DNA of 22,456 nucleotides from Clostridiales bacterium UBA4706 (GTDB lineage Bacteria > Bacillota > Clostridia > Oscillospirales > Oscillospiraceae). Under the pieces are notes generated by a model. The model ran no database searches. It was not told the DNA's origin and was given only the letters and a program-made list of their open reading frames with translations. The stretch is from the NCBI GenBank assembly GCA_002404605.1, contig DHKA01000065.1, positions 11,997-34,452 of the forward strand. Direction: 5' to 3'. Positions 14,425 to 21,466 of the stretch are shown here, one piece after another (position 1 is the first letter of the stretch; every line of letters begins with the position of its first letter). A program made the translations under genes and the position numbers.

Positions 14425-14497
14425 TTGTTCCCTATGACGGCGAGCAAGCGCTTCGGCTTTTTTTGACATTCTATCCTTCCACATTAGTGCGCGCAAA

Positions 14498-14531
14498 GAG
14501 GCGGCTCGATGGAGCCGCCTCTGGTGTTTTT
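14498..14531. terminator. Bidirectional terminator between HAD and EF-G-like genes
   Basis: Perfect 10-bp stem GAGGCGGCTC (14498-14507) with 14512-14521 and a 4-base loop. The plus strand continues with TGGTGTTTTT, the minus strand with TTTGCG. It can serve both convergent genes. Confidence 0.78.
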
Positions 14532-14545
14532 CTGCTTTATCGAAA

Positions 14546-16564
14546 TTATTCGGCGTCGGCGAGAGCCTTGGCTTCCTCGATGACCTTCTGCTGGACATTG
14601 CCGGGGGCTTCTTCATAGCGCACGAACTTGCAGGTGAAGGAGCCGCGGCCCTGCGTCATGGAGCGCAGGTCGATCGTGTAGGAACTCATCTCGGCCATGG
14701 GGACCTCGGCCTCAACGATCTGCATGCCGTCCTCGGCGGTCATGCCGAGCACCGTGCCGCGGCGCTTGGATGAGATATCGGACATGATATCGCCGAGGTT
14801 CGCGTCGGGAATGGTGACCTTCAGCAGGCCGATGGGCTCGAGAATGGTCGGTTTCGCGCGGGGGATGCCGTCCTTGTAGGCGAGCTGCGCCGCCGTCTTG
14901 AACGCCATTTCGTTGGAGTCAACGGGGTGGTAGGAGCCGTCGTACAGCGTGGCCTTGAGGTTGACGAGCGGGTAACCGGCGAGGACGCCTTTCTGGACGG
15001 CGTCACGCAGGCCCTTTTCGACTGCGGGGAAGAAGTTCTTGGGAACGCTGCCGCCGAACACTTCCTCGGCGAAGATCATTTCCTCGGACTCCTCCTGAGG
15101 CTCAAAGCGGATCCAGACATCGCCGAACTGACCGCTGCCGCCGGTCTGCTTCTTATGACGGCCATGGGCTTCGACCTTCGCCTTGATCTTCTCGCGGTAA
15201 GGCACGCGGGCAGGCTTGAGCTCGCTCTCGACACCGAAGCGGCTCTTGAGCTTGGCGCAGAGGACATCGAGCTGGATATCGCCGGCGCCGGAGAGGACCA
15301 TCTGATGGGTCTCGGCGTTGTTGACGATCGTGAAGGAGATGTCCTCCTCGTTCAGACGGGCGAGACCGTTGGCGATTTTATCGTCCTGGCCCTTCGTCTT
15401 GGGGGAGATACACATGGAGTAGCAGGGCTCCGCGATCTCGATGGCGGGAAGCTCGATCTCGGCCTTCGGGTCGCACACGGTGTCGCCGGTCTTCCAGTCC
15501 ATCTTGCCGATGGCGACGATGTCGCCGCAGCAGGCGTCCTTGACCTCGGTGGTCTTTTTGCCGCACATGGTGTACAGGCGGCCGAGCTTATCGGTGTTGC
15601 CGGTGCGCGAGTTGCGCAGAGACATATCGGCGGTCAGCTTGCCGCTGACGAGCTTGATGAAGTTGTACTTGCCGAACTGGTCGGACACGGTCTTGAACAC
15701 GAGACCGACGGTCGGGCCGTTGGGATCGATGCCCTCGACCTCGTCGGGCGCGGGGACATAGTCCAGAATGGCCTGCAGCAGAGCCTGCGTGCCGACGCCG
15801 GTCGTACCGACGCCACAGAACACGGGAACGACGCTGCGATCCTTCAGACCGGCCTTGATACCGGTGATGAGTTCTTCCTCGGAGAGGGTCATTTCCTCGA
15901 AATACTTCTCCATGAGCTCCTCGGTAGCGCCCGCGGCGGACTCCATGAGAGCCTCGCGCAGCTCCTCGGCCTTGCCAGCGTCGGCAGCGGGAACGGCGAC
16001 CTTCGCGGTCTTGTTGCCGTTGGTCTCATACGCAACGTTGTGCACGAGATCGATAACGCCGGTGCCGTCGGAGGCGGGGATCGTCACGGGGCAGACGATG
16101 CTGCCGTACTTGGCCTGAAGAGCCTCCAGCACGCCGAAGTAATCGCCGTGTTCTTCGTCGAGCTTGGAGATGTAGAACGCGACCGGCTTTCCGGCAGCCT
16201 TGAGCAGCTTCCAGCTGCGCTCCGCGCCGACGGAGATGCCGTCCTTCGCGGTGCAGAAGATGATGCCCGCCTCGACCGCGCGCAGCGCGGCGGCGACTTC
16301 ACCGGCAAAGTCCTGGAAACCCGGGCAGTCGATCACGTTGATCTTCTTGCCGCTGAAGGAAATGGGGGCGAGCGCCGCGGAGATCGTTACCTGGCGCTTG
16401 ATCTCTTCCGCGTCGTAGTCGCAGACGGTGTTGCCGTCAGTGACCTTACCCTGACGGTCGATGGCACCGGTCAGGTAGAGCATGTTCTCGGTAAGGGTGG
16501 TCTTGCCGCTGCCGCCGTGACCGAGCAGGCAGACATTGCGGATGTCCTTGGTTGTGTAGCTCAT
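14546..16564 (-). CDS. Elongation factor G-like GTPase (EF-G2 class)
   Basis: 672-residue translational GTPase homologue, slightly shorter than EF-G, with all five domains recognisable. The P-loop is GHGGSGKT (15-22), switch II DCPG is at 79-82, and the base-recognition motif reads SKLD (133-136) where NKxD is usual. After DCPG there is Phe83 where canonical EF-G/EF-Tu have the catalytic His; the EF-G2 class commonly has Tyr or another residue here. The domain IV core (HKKQTGGSGQFGDVWI, YPLVNLKATLYDGSYHPVDS) and the domain V end (RRGTVLGM, SYTIDLRSMTQGRGSF) are intact. Hence it is probably the paralogue, not the housekeeping EF-G. An AAGGAG site lies upstream of the ATG, and it has its own promoter although it follows the P-type ATPase-like gene. 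Confidence 0.9.
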   Translation of the reverse strand: MSYTTKDIRNVCLLGHGGSGKTTLTENMLYLTGAIDRQGKVTDGNTVCDYDAEEIKRQVTISAALAPISFSGKKINVIDCPGFQDFAGEVAAALRAVEAGIIFCTAKDGISVGAERSWKLLKAAGKPVAFYISKLDEEHGDYFGVLEALQAKYGSIVCPVTIPASDGTGVIDLVHNVAYETNGNKTAKVAVPAADAGKAEELREALMESAAGATEELMEKYFEEMTLSEEELITGIKAGLKDRSVVPVFCGVGTTGVGTQALLQAILDYVPAPDEVEGIDPNGPTVGLVFKTVSDQFGKYNFIKLVSGKLTADMSLRNSRTGNTDKLGRLYTMCGKKTTEVKDACCGDIVAIGKMDWKTGDTVCDPKAEIELPAIEIAEPCYSMCISPKTKGQDDKIANGLARLNEEDISFTIVNNAETHQMVLSGAGDIQLDVLCAKLKSRFGVESELKPARVPYREKIKAKVEAHGRHKKQTGGSGQFGDVWIRFEPQEESEEMIFAEEVFGGSVPKNFFPAVEKGLRDAVQKGVLAGYPLVNLKATLYDGSYHPVDSNEMAFKTAAQLAYKDGIPRAKPTILEPIGLLKVTIPDANLGDIMSDISSKRRGTVLGMTAEDGMQIVEAEVPMAEMSSYTIDLRSMTQGRGSFTCKFVRYEEAPGNVQQKVIEEAKALADAE

Positions 16565-16646
16565 GGGTTGTCCTCTCCTTATAATTATCTTATTAAAAAT
16601 TCACTTGTCATTCTTCCGAAAAAACAGGGGAACACCACGAAGATAA

Positions 16647-16675
16647 ATTATACACTATGACAGTTTTTTTGGCAA
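16647..16675 (-). promoter_or_regulatory. Sigma-A type promoter for the EF-G-like gene
   Basis: Minus-strand -35 TTGCCA (16670-16675), 17-base spacer, perfect -10 TATAAT (16647-16652). It begins only four bases past the stop codon of the upstream gene. Confidence 0.82.
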
Positions 16676-16678
16676 TAA

Positions 16679-18964
16679 TTATTTTCGCAGCAGCGTCCGC
16701 AGCGCCAGCGGCACGATGATCCACGCAAGCATATAAAGGAGCACGCGCCCCGCGCCGATCGCCGTCCACAGTCCCTGCCATGCCGGGACCGCCGCAAGGA
16801 TCGCGCCAAACGCGGCGCTGACAACGCAGCACCACGCGCACACGCGGCCATAGGAATGGAGCTTTGTGCCGCATTCGGCAAAGTCCACGAGCGTATCGAG
16901 ACCGTCCTGCGCCATCACGCCGGCGGCGGGGCTGCCCGCCGAGGCGGGGATGCCGGAAATGCGATACCGCTCGGCAGAGGGCGGGAACTGGAAGCCCTCG
17001 GTGGAAATGCCGAACGTTTTCTGCAAAAGAAGCGGATCAAGATTAAAGTCGCGCACGGCGAAGATCGGCTTGCGGTGTTCATGACGCAGATCGGCCAGCG
17101 CGCGCTGCACGCTTGCCATCGGGCGGTAGCGCAGCGGGAATACCGCCGCCAGCTCGCCGGATACGGCGGTATAGAGCGCGTTTTCCTCCTTGATCTTGTC
17201 GGGGATCTTCACGCCGCTTAGGTGCATATACGCGAGCGAGCCGACGCGGACCTCCTCCCCCTGCACCATGCCCTTCGCGCCGCCCTCGCCGACGGAGAAG
17301 TCCTCCACGGTCTGCATGGCGGCGTTTTTCCGGCGCATCAGCTCGGCAAAGGGAGCGGCAAGGCCCGTTCCCGCCGCATCGAGCATGCTGCCGGTAACGC
17401 CGAGAACCTGTGCGGCGCGGCTTTTGTCCATAAAGCGTACGCCCGTGATCTCGATGGCGTCCTCAGGGAAAATATCGGTATCGGTGAGTACGAGCTGACG
17501 TGACCGACCGACATCCCGTGCGCCCGACCATCCGGCCAGGGCGCTGCCGCGCATCATAAGATGGCGCGCCGTGCGGGAAAAGAGGATCGGGAACGAAAGC
17601 GTCCAGTTGAACGAAACGCAAAGCGCCGTCATAAGCGAGAAGAGATGGAAAAATGCCTTCATGTCCTGTGCGCCGAGTGACAGGGCCAGCGCAAGCGCGA
17701 GTGACCCCGCCGCCATCGGCACGAACGCCGACATAGCGAGCGCTTCCGCACCGCTCGGCTCCTCGCTGCGGCGGACAAGACCGTCCGCCGAGCGGCGGGA
17801 CTTGATGAGGATGCGCTCTTTCTTCCCCGGCAGCACCTCGGAGGTGACGGCGTAGGGATCTTTTGCGTGGTAGATCGCAAGGAACGAATCGGCATATGCC
17901 CGGCAGCTGTGCCACGCGCCGCGCAGCGCGAACGCGACCGCCGCCGCTGGGATCACCGCGAAGGTAAGCCCGTGCGAGCCGTCGCCGCTCACAGCAATAT
18001 AGATCACGTCCGCCGCCGCCGCGACCGCGGCGAGAACGATCATCGATTCCGCACCGGCACGGCCGCGAATAAGCCCCATGACGCCCGCCGTTACGACATC
18101 CAGCCCGATGAGCATCACCGAAAGCATTCCGATGAGACACACGAGCGACGTCGCTCTCGCGTTCGTGCCGAGACTGCCGGGCAGCGGCAGACCAAAGTCA
18201 TACGCAAGAGTGATCCACGCGAGCAGCACGCAGACTGCCGCCGCCGCAAAGAAACGCAGACGCAGACTCGGCATCTGCGCGGCATAGTGCTTTGCCGCAC
18301 GCTGCGGCGGCATTTCGAGCGTTACGTCCTCCGGCTCCGGGTCGGGCTGGGAGAGATCGTCTGCCCGGCGGATCGACGCCGCGGCGAGAAGCCCCACGAG
18401 CTTGCCCCAAAGTCCCGGCGCCCGGCCCCTCCCGCGGTGGGAGACGCGGCCAGGACCCTTTTTCTTTTTGCCGTTTTTATCCGTCTCGTCCGGTTCTTCG
18501 GTTTCTTCCGAAGTTTCCGGCTCGTCCGGCTCTTCGAGTGGCGGAGCGTAGAAGTCCGCGTCGTCCTCAAAGCCTTCGTCGTATACTTCGCCTTCAGAGC
18601 GCTCGTCCGGTTCGGGCGCGTCCTCGTAGTACCGCCCGTCCGGTTCCTCGGTCTCCGCCGGTCCCGGTTCGTCCGGTTCGGTGTCCGGCTCGGTCTCGTA
18701 CTCCGGCGCGCCGGTATCAAATTCTTCGTATTCCGGATATTCCGTTTTTTCTTCCGGGTATCCGGCCTCGTACTCCGTCTCCGCCGGGTACTCTGCCTGT
18801 TCGGAGGAGTATACCTCCGTCTCCGGCAGATATTCCGTTTCCGCCGTCTCCGGCGCGGCGGTCTCCTCCGGCGTCTTGTCCCGGCACTCCTCGAGGATGC
18901 TTTCGAGCGAAAAGCCCGGCACGCCGAAGTTCTGGGGAATGCCGCCTGTATCGCGTTTTGCCAT
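16679..18964 (-). CDS. Degenerate P-type ATPase-like membrane protein with acidic N-terminal tail
   Basis: 761 residues. Residues about 21-165 are a disordered Glu/Pro/Tyr/Asp-rich tail, followed by a basic patch (166-182). Then come four hydrophobic segments (237-255, 271-300, 307-325, 334-352), a short loop where the actuator domain should be (364-405), two more segments (408-432, 438-463), a cytoplasmic block (470-700) and two last segments (706-727, 732-752): the topology of a P1B-type ATPase. The block retains homology only in outline: TDTDIFP (494-500) where DKTGTLT belongs, GEGGAKG (559-565) as in the N-domain, VRDFN (637-641) for TGD, and AQDGLD (685-690) for GDGxND. No CPC and no TGE are seen. 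It is therefore probably not a pump. The start ATG 18964 has GGAGG six bases upstream; the longer frame to 19009 overlaps rlmB. It lies 13 bases after rlmB. Confidence 0.75.
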   Translation of the reverse strand: MAKRDTGGIPQNFGVPGFSLESILEECRDKTPEETAAPETAETEYLPETEVYSSEQAEYPAETEYEAGYPEEKTEYPEYEEFDTGAPEYETEPDTEPDEPGPAETEEPDGRYYEDAPEPDERSEGEVYDEGFEDDADFYAPPLEEPDEPETSEETEEPDETDKNGKKKKGPGRVSHRGRGRAPGLWGKLVGLLAAASIRRADDLSQPDPEPEDVTLEMPPQRAAKHYAAQMPSLRLRFFAAAAVCVLLAWITLAYDFGLPLPGSLGTNARATSLVCLIGMLSVMLIGLDVVTAGVMGLIRGRAGAESMIVLAAVAAAADVIYIAVSGDGSHGLTFAVIPAAAVAFALRGAWHSCRAYADSFLAIYHAKDPYAVTSEVLPGKKERILIKSRRSADGLVRRSEEPSGAEALAMSAFVPMAAGSLALALALSLGAQDMKAFFHLFSLMTALCVSFNWTLSFPILFSRTARHLMMRGSALAGWSGARDVGRSRQLVLTDTDIFPEDAIEITGVRFMDKSRAAQVLGVTGSMLDAAGTGLAAPFAELMRRKNAAMQTVEDFSVGEGGAKGMVQGEEVRVGSLAYMHLSGVKIPDKIKEENALYTAVSGELAAVFPLRYRPMASVQRALADLRHEHRKPIFAVRDFNLDPLLLQKTFGISTEGFQFPPSAERYRISGIPASAGSPAAGVMAQDGLDTLVDFAECGTKLHSYGRVCAWCCVVSAAFGAILAAVPAWQGLWTAIGAGRVLLYMLAWIIVPLALRTLLRK

Positions 18965-18977
18965 AGTTTCCTCCGCT

Positions 18978-19748
18978 TCAGGACTCTCTGCGCTGGCGGA
19001 CGACCTCATACATAAGGATCGCCGCCGCCGCGGAGGCGTTGAGCGATGTGATCTTGCCGAGCAGGGGGATGCTCACGGTGAAATCGCACTGCTCCGAAAC
19101 GAGACGGCCCATGCCGAAGCCCTCCGACCCGATGACTAGCGCCGCGGGCCCGGTCATTTTCGTCTGCCACAGATCGGCGGGAGCGTCCGCCGCCGTGCCG
19201 TAGACCCAAAGGCCCTTCTTCTTCAGCTCGCCGAGCGCCGAGGGAATGTTCGTCACACGCGCCACGAGCATATGCTCTGCCGCGCCCGCGCTCGCCTTAT
19301 CCACCACGGCGGTGAGCCCGGCGGCGCGCCGCTTGGGGATGATGACGCCGTGGACGCCCGCGCACTCAGCAGTGCGGAGGATCGCGCCGAGATTGTGCGG
19401 ATCGGCGATCTCGTCGCACACGACGATGAACGGATCCTCGCCCCGCTCGGCGGCACATTCCAAAATATCCTCGATCGAGGCGTATTCGCGCATTGCAGCC
19501 TGCGCGATGATGCCCTGGTGCGCGCCCGTGGCGCTGAGAGAATCGAGCTTGCGCCGGTCGCATTCGGTGACGACGATGCCGTTTTCCCGCGCCCTGGCGA
19601 GAATGCGCGCAAGCGTCCGGTCGGTATCGCCGCGGGCAACGAAAATTTTATCGATCGTCCGTCCGGCGCGGATCGCCTCGGCGACGGCGTTGCGCCCCTC
19701 AATCAGGTCTTCCCTGTCCTGACGGATCTCCTGTTCACGGTTTTCCAT
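18978..19748 (-). CDS. rlmB: 23S rRNA (guanosine-2'-O-)-methyltransferase RlmB/TrmH family
   Basis: 256-residue SPOUT-class methyltransferase with an N-terminal RNA-binding domain (about 14-90, starting LIEGRNAVAEAIRAG) and a C-terminal knotted catalytic domain. Motif 1 is PHNLGAILRTAE (117-128) with the conserved Asn and Arg, motif 2 is VIGSEGFGM (205-213), and motif 3 is SLNASAAAAI (235-244). RlmB methylates G2251 of the 23S rRNA P-loop; a TrmH-family paralogue with another rRNA target cannot be excluded. The frame is open to 19823, but the AAGGAA site before ATG 19748 and the position of the repeat element argue for 19748. It is followed closely by the P-type ATPase-like gene. Its likely promoter lies beyond the 276-bp element. 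Confidence 0.9.
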   Translation of the reverse strand: MENREQEIRQDREDLIEGRNAVAEAIRAGRTIDKIFVARGDTDRTLARILARARENGIVVTECDRRKLDSLSATGAHQGIIAQAAMREYASIEDILECAAERGEDPFIVVCDEIADPHNLGAILRTAECAGVHGVIIPKRRAAGLTAVVDKASAGAAEHMLVARVTNIPSALGELKKKGLWVYGTAADAPADLWQTKMTGPAALVIGSEGFGMGRLVSEQCDFTVSIPLLGKITSLNASAAAAILMYEVVRQRRES

Positions 19749-19771
19749 ATCGTTAATTTCCTTCTTTATAT

Positions 19772-20047
19772 AGCGTCGATTAACAAGGGCACACGCGGTT
19801 CTGCCGGGCGGAAATGCGCTCATACTGCGTCAAAGCCCTTGAGAATACACAAAGTATTCTCTGCGGCCTTTTCCTTGTCTGGGAACATTTCCGCTCCGGC
19901 AGAACTGCTTCGCATTGGACAGCCTTGGATTTTCGAGGGATTTTTGTTCTTTTGGACGCAGGCGGGCTGACGCCCGCCAAGGACAAAAGGGCAAAAAGCA
20001 CCGAAAGGACTGGCTGTCCGACGCGCTGGCCCTTGTCAATCGACGCT
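19772..20047. repeat. 276-bp nested inverted-repeat element (MITE-like or structured RNA)
   Basis: Outer arms of 19 bases (19772-19790 and 20029-20047) match at 18 of 19. Inside, on the same strand, further stems follow: 19798-19807 with 19896-19905 (10 bp) and 19808-19816 with 19886-19894 (9 bp), one bulged base between them; 19841-19848 with 19854-19861 (8 bp, loop ACAAA); 19917-19924 with 20012-20019 (8 bp); 19931-19935 with 20002-20006; 19941-19946 with 19992-19997; 19949-19954 with 19984-19989; and 19961-19967 with 19972-19978 (7 bp, loop of 4). These make a two-armed multibranch fold. It fills most of the 445 bases between rlmB and the S24-like gene; no protein-coding frame is seen. Confidence 0.7.
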
Positions 20048-20057
20048 GCGTATAGAT

Positions 20058-20085
20058 AATATATTTTACCACACCGTCCCGTCAA
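20058..20085 (-). promoter_or_regulatory. rlmB: Putative promoter for rlmB, upstream of the 276-bp element
   Basis: Minus-strand -35 TTGACG (20080-20085), 16-base spacer, -10 TATATT (20058-20063). Transcription would start near 20051 and run through the whole inverted-repeat element, giving a leader of about 300 bases before rlmB. Confidence 0.6.
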
Positions 20086-20130
20086 CTGCAACGGAAAGCG
20101 CTATTTTTGCTTTTTCTTTTTTCTGCCGTC

Positions 20131-20159
20131 TTGACCTTTCCGTCCGGGACCGGTATGCT
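20131..20159 (+). promoter_or_regulatory. Promoter for the S24-like gene
   Basis: -35 TTGACC (20131-20136), 17-base spacer, -10 TATGCT (20154-20159). The -10 contains the in-frame ATG at 20155, which argues against that codon as start and for ATG 20194. Confidence 0.65.
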
Positions 20160-20193
20160 GAAGGCAAGATCAAACGAAAGGCGGGAAGCGCGA

Positions 20194-20529
20194 ATGCTCT
20201 GGGACTCCATCCCCGTGCCGAAGGGCACGGACGCCGATTTTGCCGTTGCGGTCACGGACGACTCGCTCGAGCCGTGGATCAAAAAGGGCGGCACAGCGTT
20301 TCTCCGGCGGCGTACCGAACTTTTCGACGGCGACATCGGTCTTTTTGAAACGGATGCAGGGCTCGTTTTCCGCCAGTTCTGCGCCGACAGCCGCGGCGCG
20401 GTATACCTTTTCGCCGTCAACCGCGCCCACGCCGAAGACGACCGCATGATCCCGCCGGACAAGGCGGCAGCGCTAGTCTGCTACGGGCGTCTGGAGCTAA
20501 AAAAGCCCATCCCGCTCCCGATGGATTGA
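20194..20529 (+). CDS. S24 (LexA/CI C-terminal)-like mini protein without HTH
   Basis: 111 residues, corresponding only to the peptidase S24 domain of LexA/CI-type repressors. The nucleophile motif is present (Ser24 in DDSLEPWIKKGG, compare DSMEPxxxxG), as is the LFDGDIGLF strand (43-51, compare NGEIGIF). The general-base Lys of the family, expected in the next strand, appears as Arg60 (LVFRQF). No helix-turn-helix precedes it. The start was set by a GAAAGGCGGGA site before ATG 20194 and by the promoter position. It is either a stand-alone, non-cleaving fold reused for binding, or a degenerate remnant. It precedes the pseudo-rhomboid gene, which has its own promoter. Confidence 0.72.
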   Translation: MLWDSIPVPKGTDADFAVAVTDDSLEPWIKKGGTAFLRRRTELFDGDIGLFETDAGLVFRQFCADSRGAVYLFAVNRAHAEDDRMIPPDKAAALVCYGRLELKKPIPLPMD

Positions 20530-20553
20530 AATTTCGTCCAAATGTGTTATAAT
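20526..20553 (+). promoter_or_regulatory. Promoter for the rhomboid-like gene
   Basis: -35 TTGAAA (20526-20531), 16-base spacer, perfect -10 TATAAT (20548-20553). The -35 overlaps the TGA stop of the S24-like gene. Confidence 0.78.
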
Positions 20554-20605
20554 TAAGTATTCCGCTGATTCTTTTGCAGTTTTTCCTCTGGAAAGGAGTT
20601 TTGAT

Positions 20606-21451
20606 TTGAAAGCATTCATGCGTTGGGTCGAGCGCTACTGCGTCCGCCATCCCCGCTTCGGCGTGGAAAATCTCATGCGCTATCTCATCATCGGCAACGC
20701 CGCCGTCTGGCTGCTGACGCTGATGGACCGCACCGGCACGGTGCGTTATTATCTCGCTCTCAATCCGCAGATGATCCTGCGCGGGCAGATCTGGCGGCTG
20801 GTGACGTTCGTGCTCATCCCGGACACCGGCGGCATCTGGGGGCTGCTGTTCCTCTATTTCTATTACTTCATCGGCACCTCCATGGAGCGCGAGTGGGGAC
20901 AGGCCAAGTTCAATATGTATTTCCTCACCGGCATGGTGTTCACGATCCTGTACGCCTTCCTCGTCTATTTTATCGGCGGCATCACGATGAGCATCGGCGC
21001 GGAGTTCATCTATCTTTCGATGTTCTTCTCGTTTGCGACGTACTATCCCGACCAGCGGGTGCTGTTCATGTACATCATCCCGATCAAGATCAAGTGGCTC
21101 GCCGTGGCGAACGCGGCGTACTTCGTCTACGAGATCTTTGCACTTCACTTCCCGCTCAATCTCCTGCCGGTCGTGGCAACGCTCAACTACCTGCTCTTCT
21201 GCGGGGATATGCTCTTCGGCTCCGTACACTTCCGGCGGCCCGAACAGATCCATAAAACCGTAAACTTCAAGCGCGAGACGCAGCGCATCCGCCGCGAGCA
21301 GCAGAACGCCCCGTACCGCTACAAATGCGCCGTGTGCGGCCGCACCGACGTGGATCATCCGGAGCTGGAGTTCCGCTACTGCTCGCGCTGCGCGGGGTAT
21401 CACTGCTTCTGCCAGGATCACATCAACAACCACATCCATTTCACCGAATAA
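20606..21451 (+). CDS. Rhomboid-like membrane protein (pseudoprotease) with C-terminal zinc-binding module
   Basis: 281 residues. Six or so hydrophobic segments (about 25-40, 64-90, 103-124, 127-145, 151-180, 185-204) follow the rhomboid plan: the IWRLVTFVLIP loop, GTSMEREWGQAKFNMYFLTG (90-109), then a TM4-like stretch. The catalytic GxSG is replaced by SIGAE (129-133), and the last helix lacks the His (ATLNYLLFCGD, 191-201), so protease activity is not expected. After a charged linker a cysteine/histidine-rich tail carries CAVC (241-244), CSRC (259-262) and HCFCQDH (266-272), likely binding zinc. The start is TTG 20606 with AAAGGAG seven bases upstream; the next ATG (20618) is too far from it. 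The CapA gene follows by 15 bases. Confidence 0.8.
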   Translation: MKAFMRWVERYCVRHPRFGVENLMRYLIIGNAAVWLLTLMDRTGTVRYYLALNPQMILRGQIWRLVTFVLIPDTGGIWGLLFLYFYYFIGTSMEREWGQAKFNMYFLTGMVFTILYAFLVYFIGGITMSIGAEFIYLSMFFSFATYYPDQRVLFMYIIPIKIKWLAVANAAYFVYEIFALHFPLNLLPVVATLNYLLFCGDMLFGSVHFRRPEQIHKTVNFKRETQRIRREQQNAPYRYKCAVCGRTDVDHPELEFRYCSRCAGYHCFCQDHINNHIHFTE

Positions 21452-21466
21452 CACGGGAGAAACATC

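Noticed and set aside
14927..16660. 577-residue open frame on the plus strand, antisense to the EF-G-like gene
   Set aside because: Its composition (repeated Gly, Asp, Leu, Val, Glu, His) is that of a GC-rich gene read backwards, it has no family motif, and the minus-strand frame is an unmistakable EF-G homologue.
17867..19015. 382-residue plus-strand frame rich in Arg and Phe
   Set aside because: It is the complement of the acidic repeat region of the P-type ATPase-like protein, hence its odd composition.
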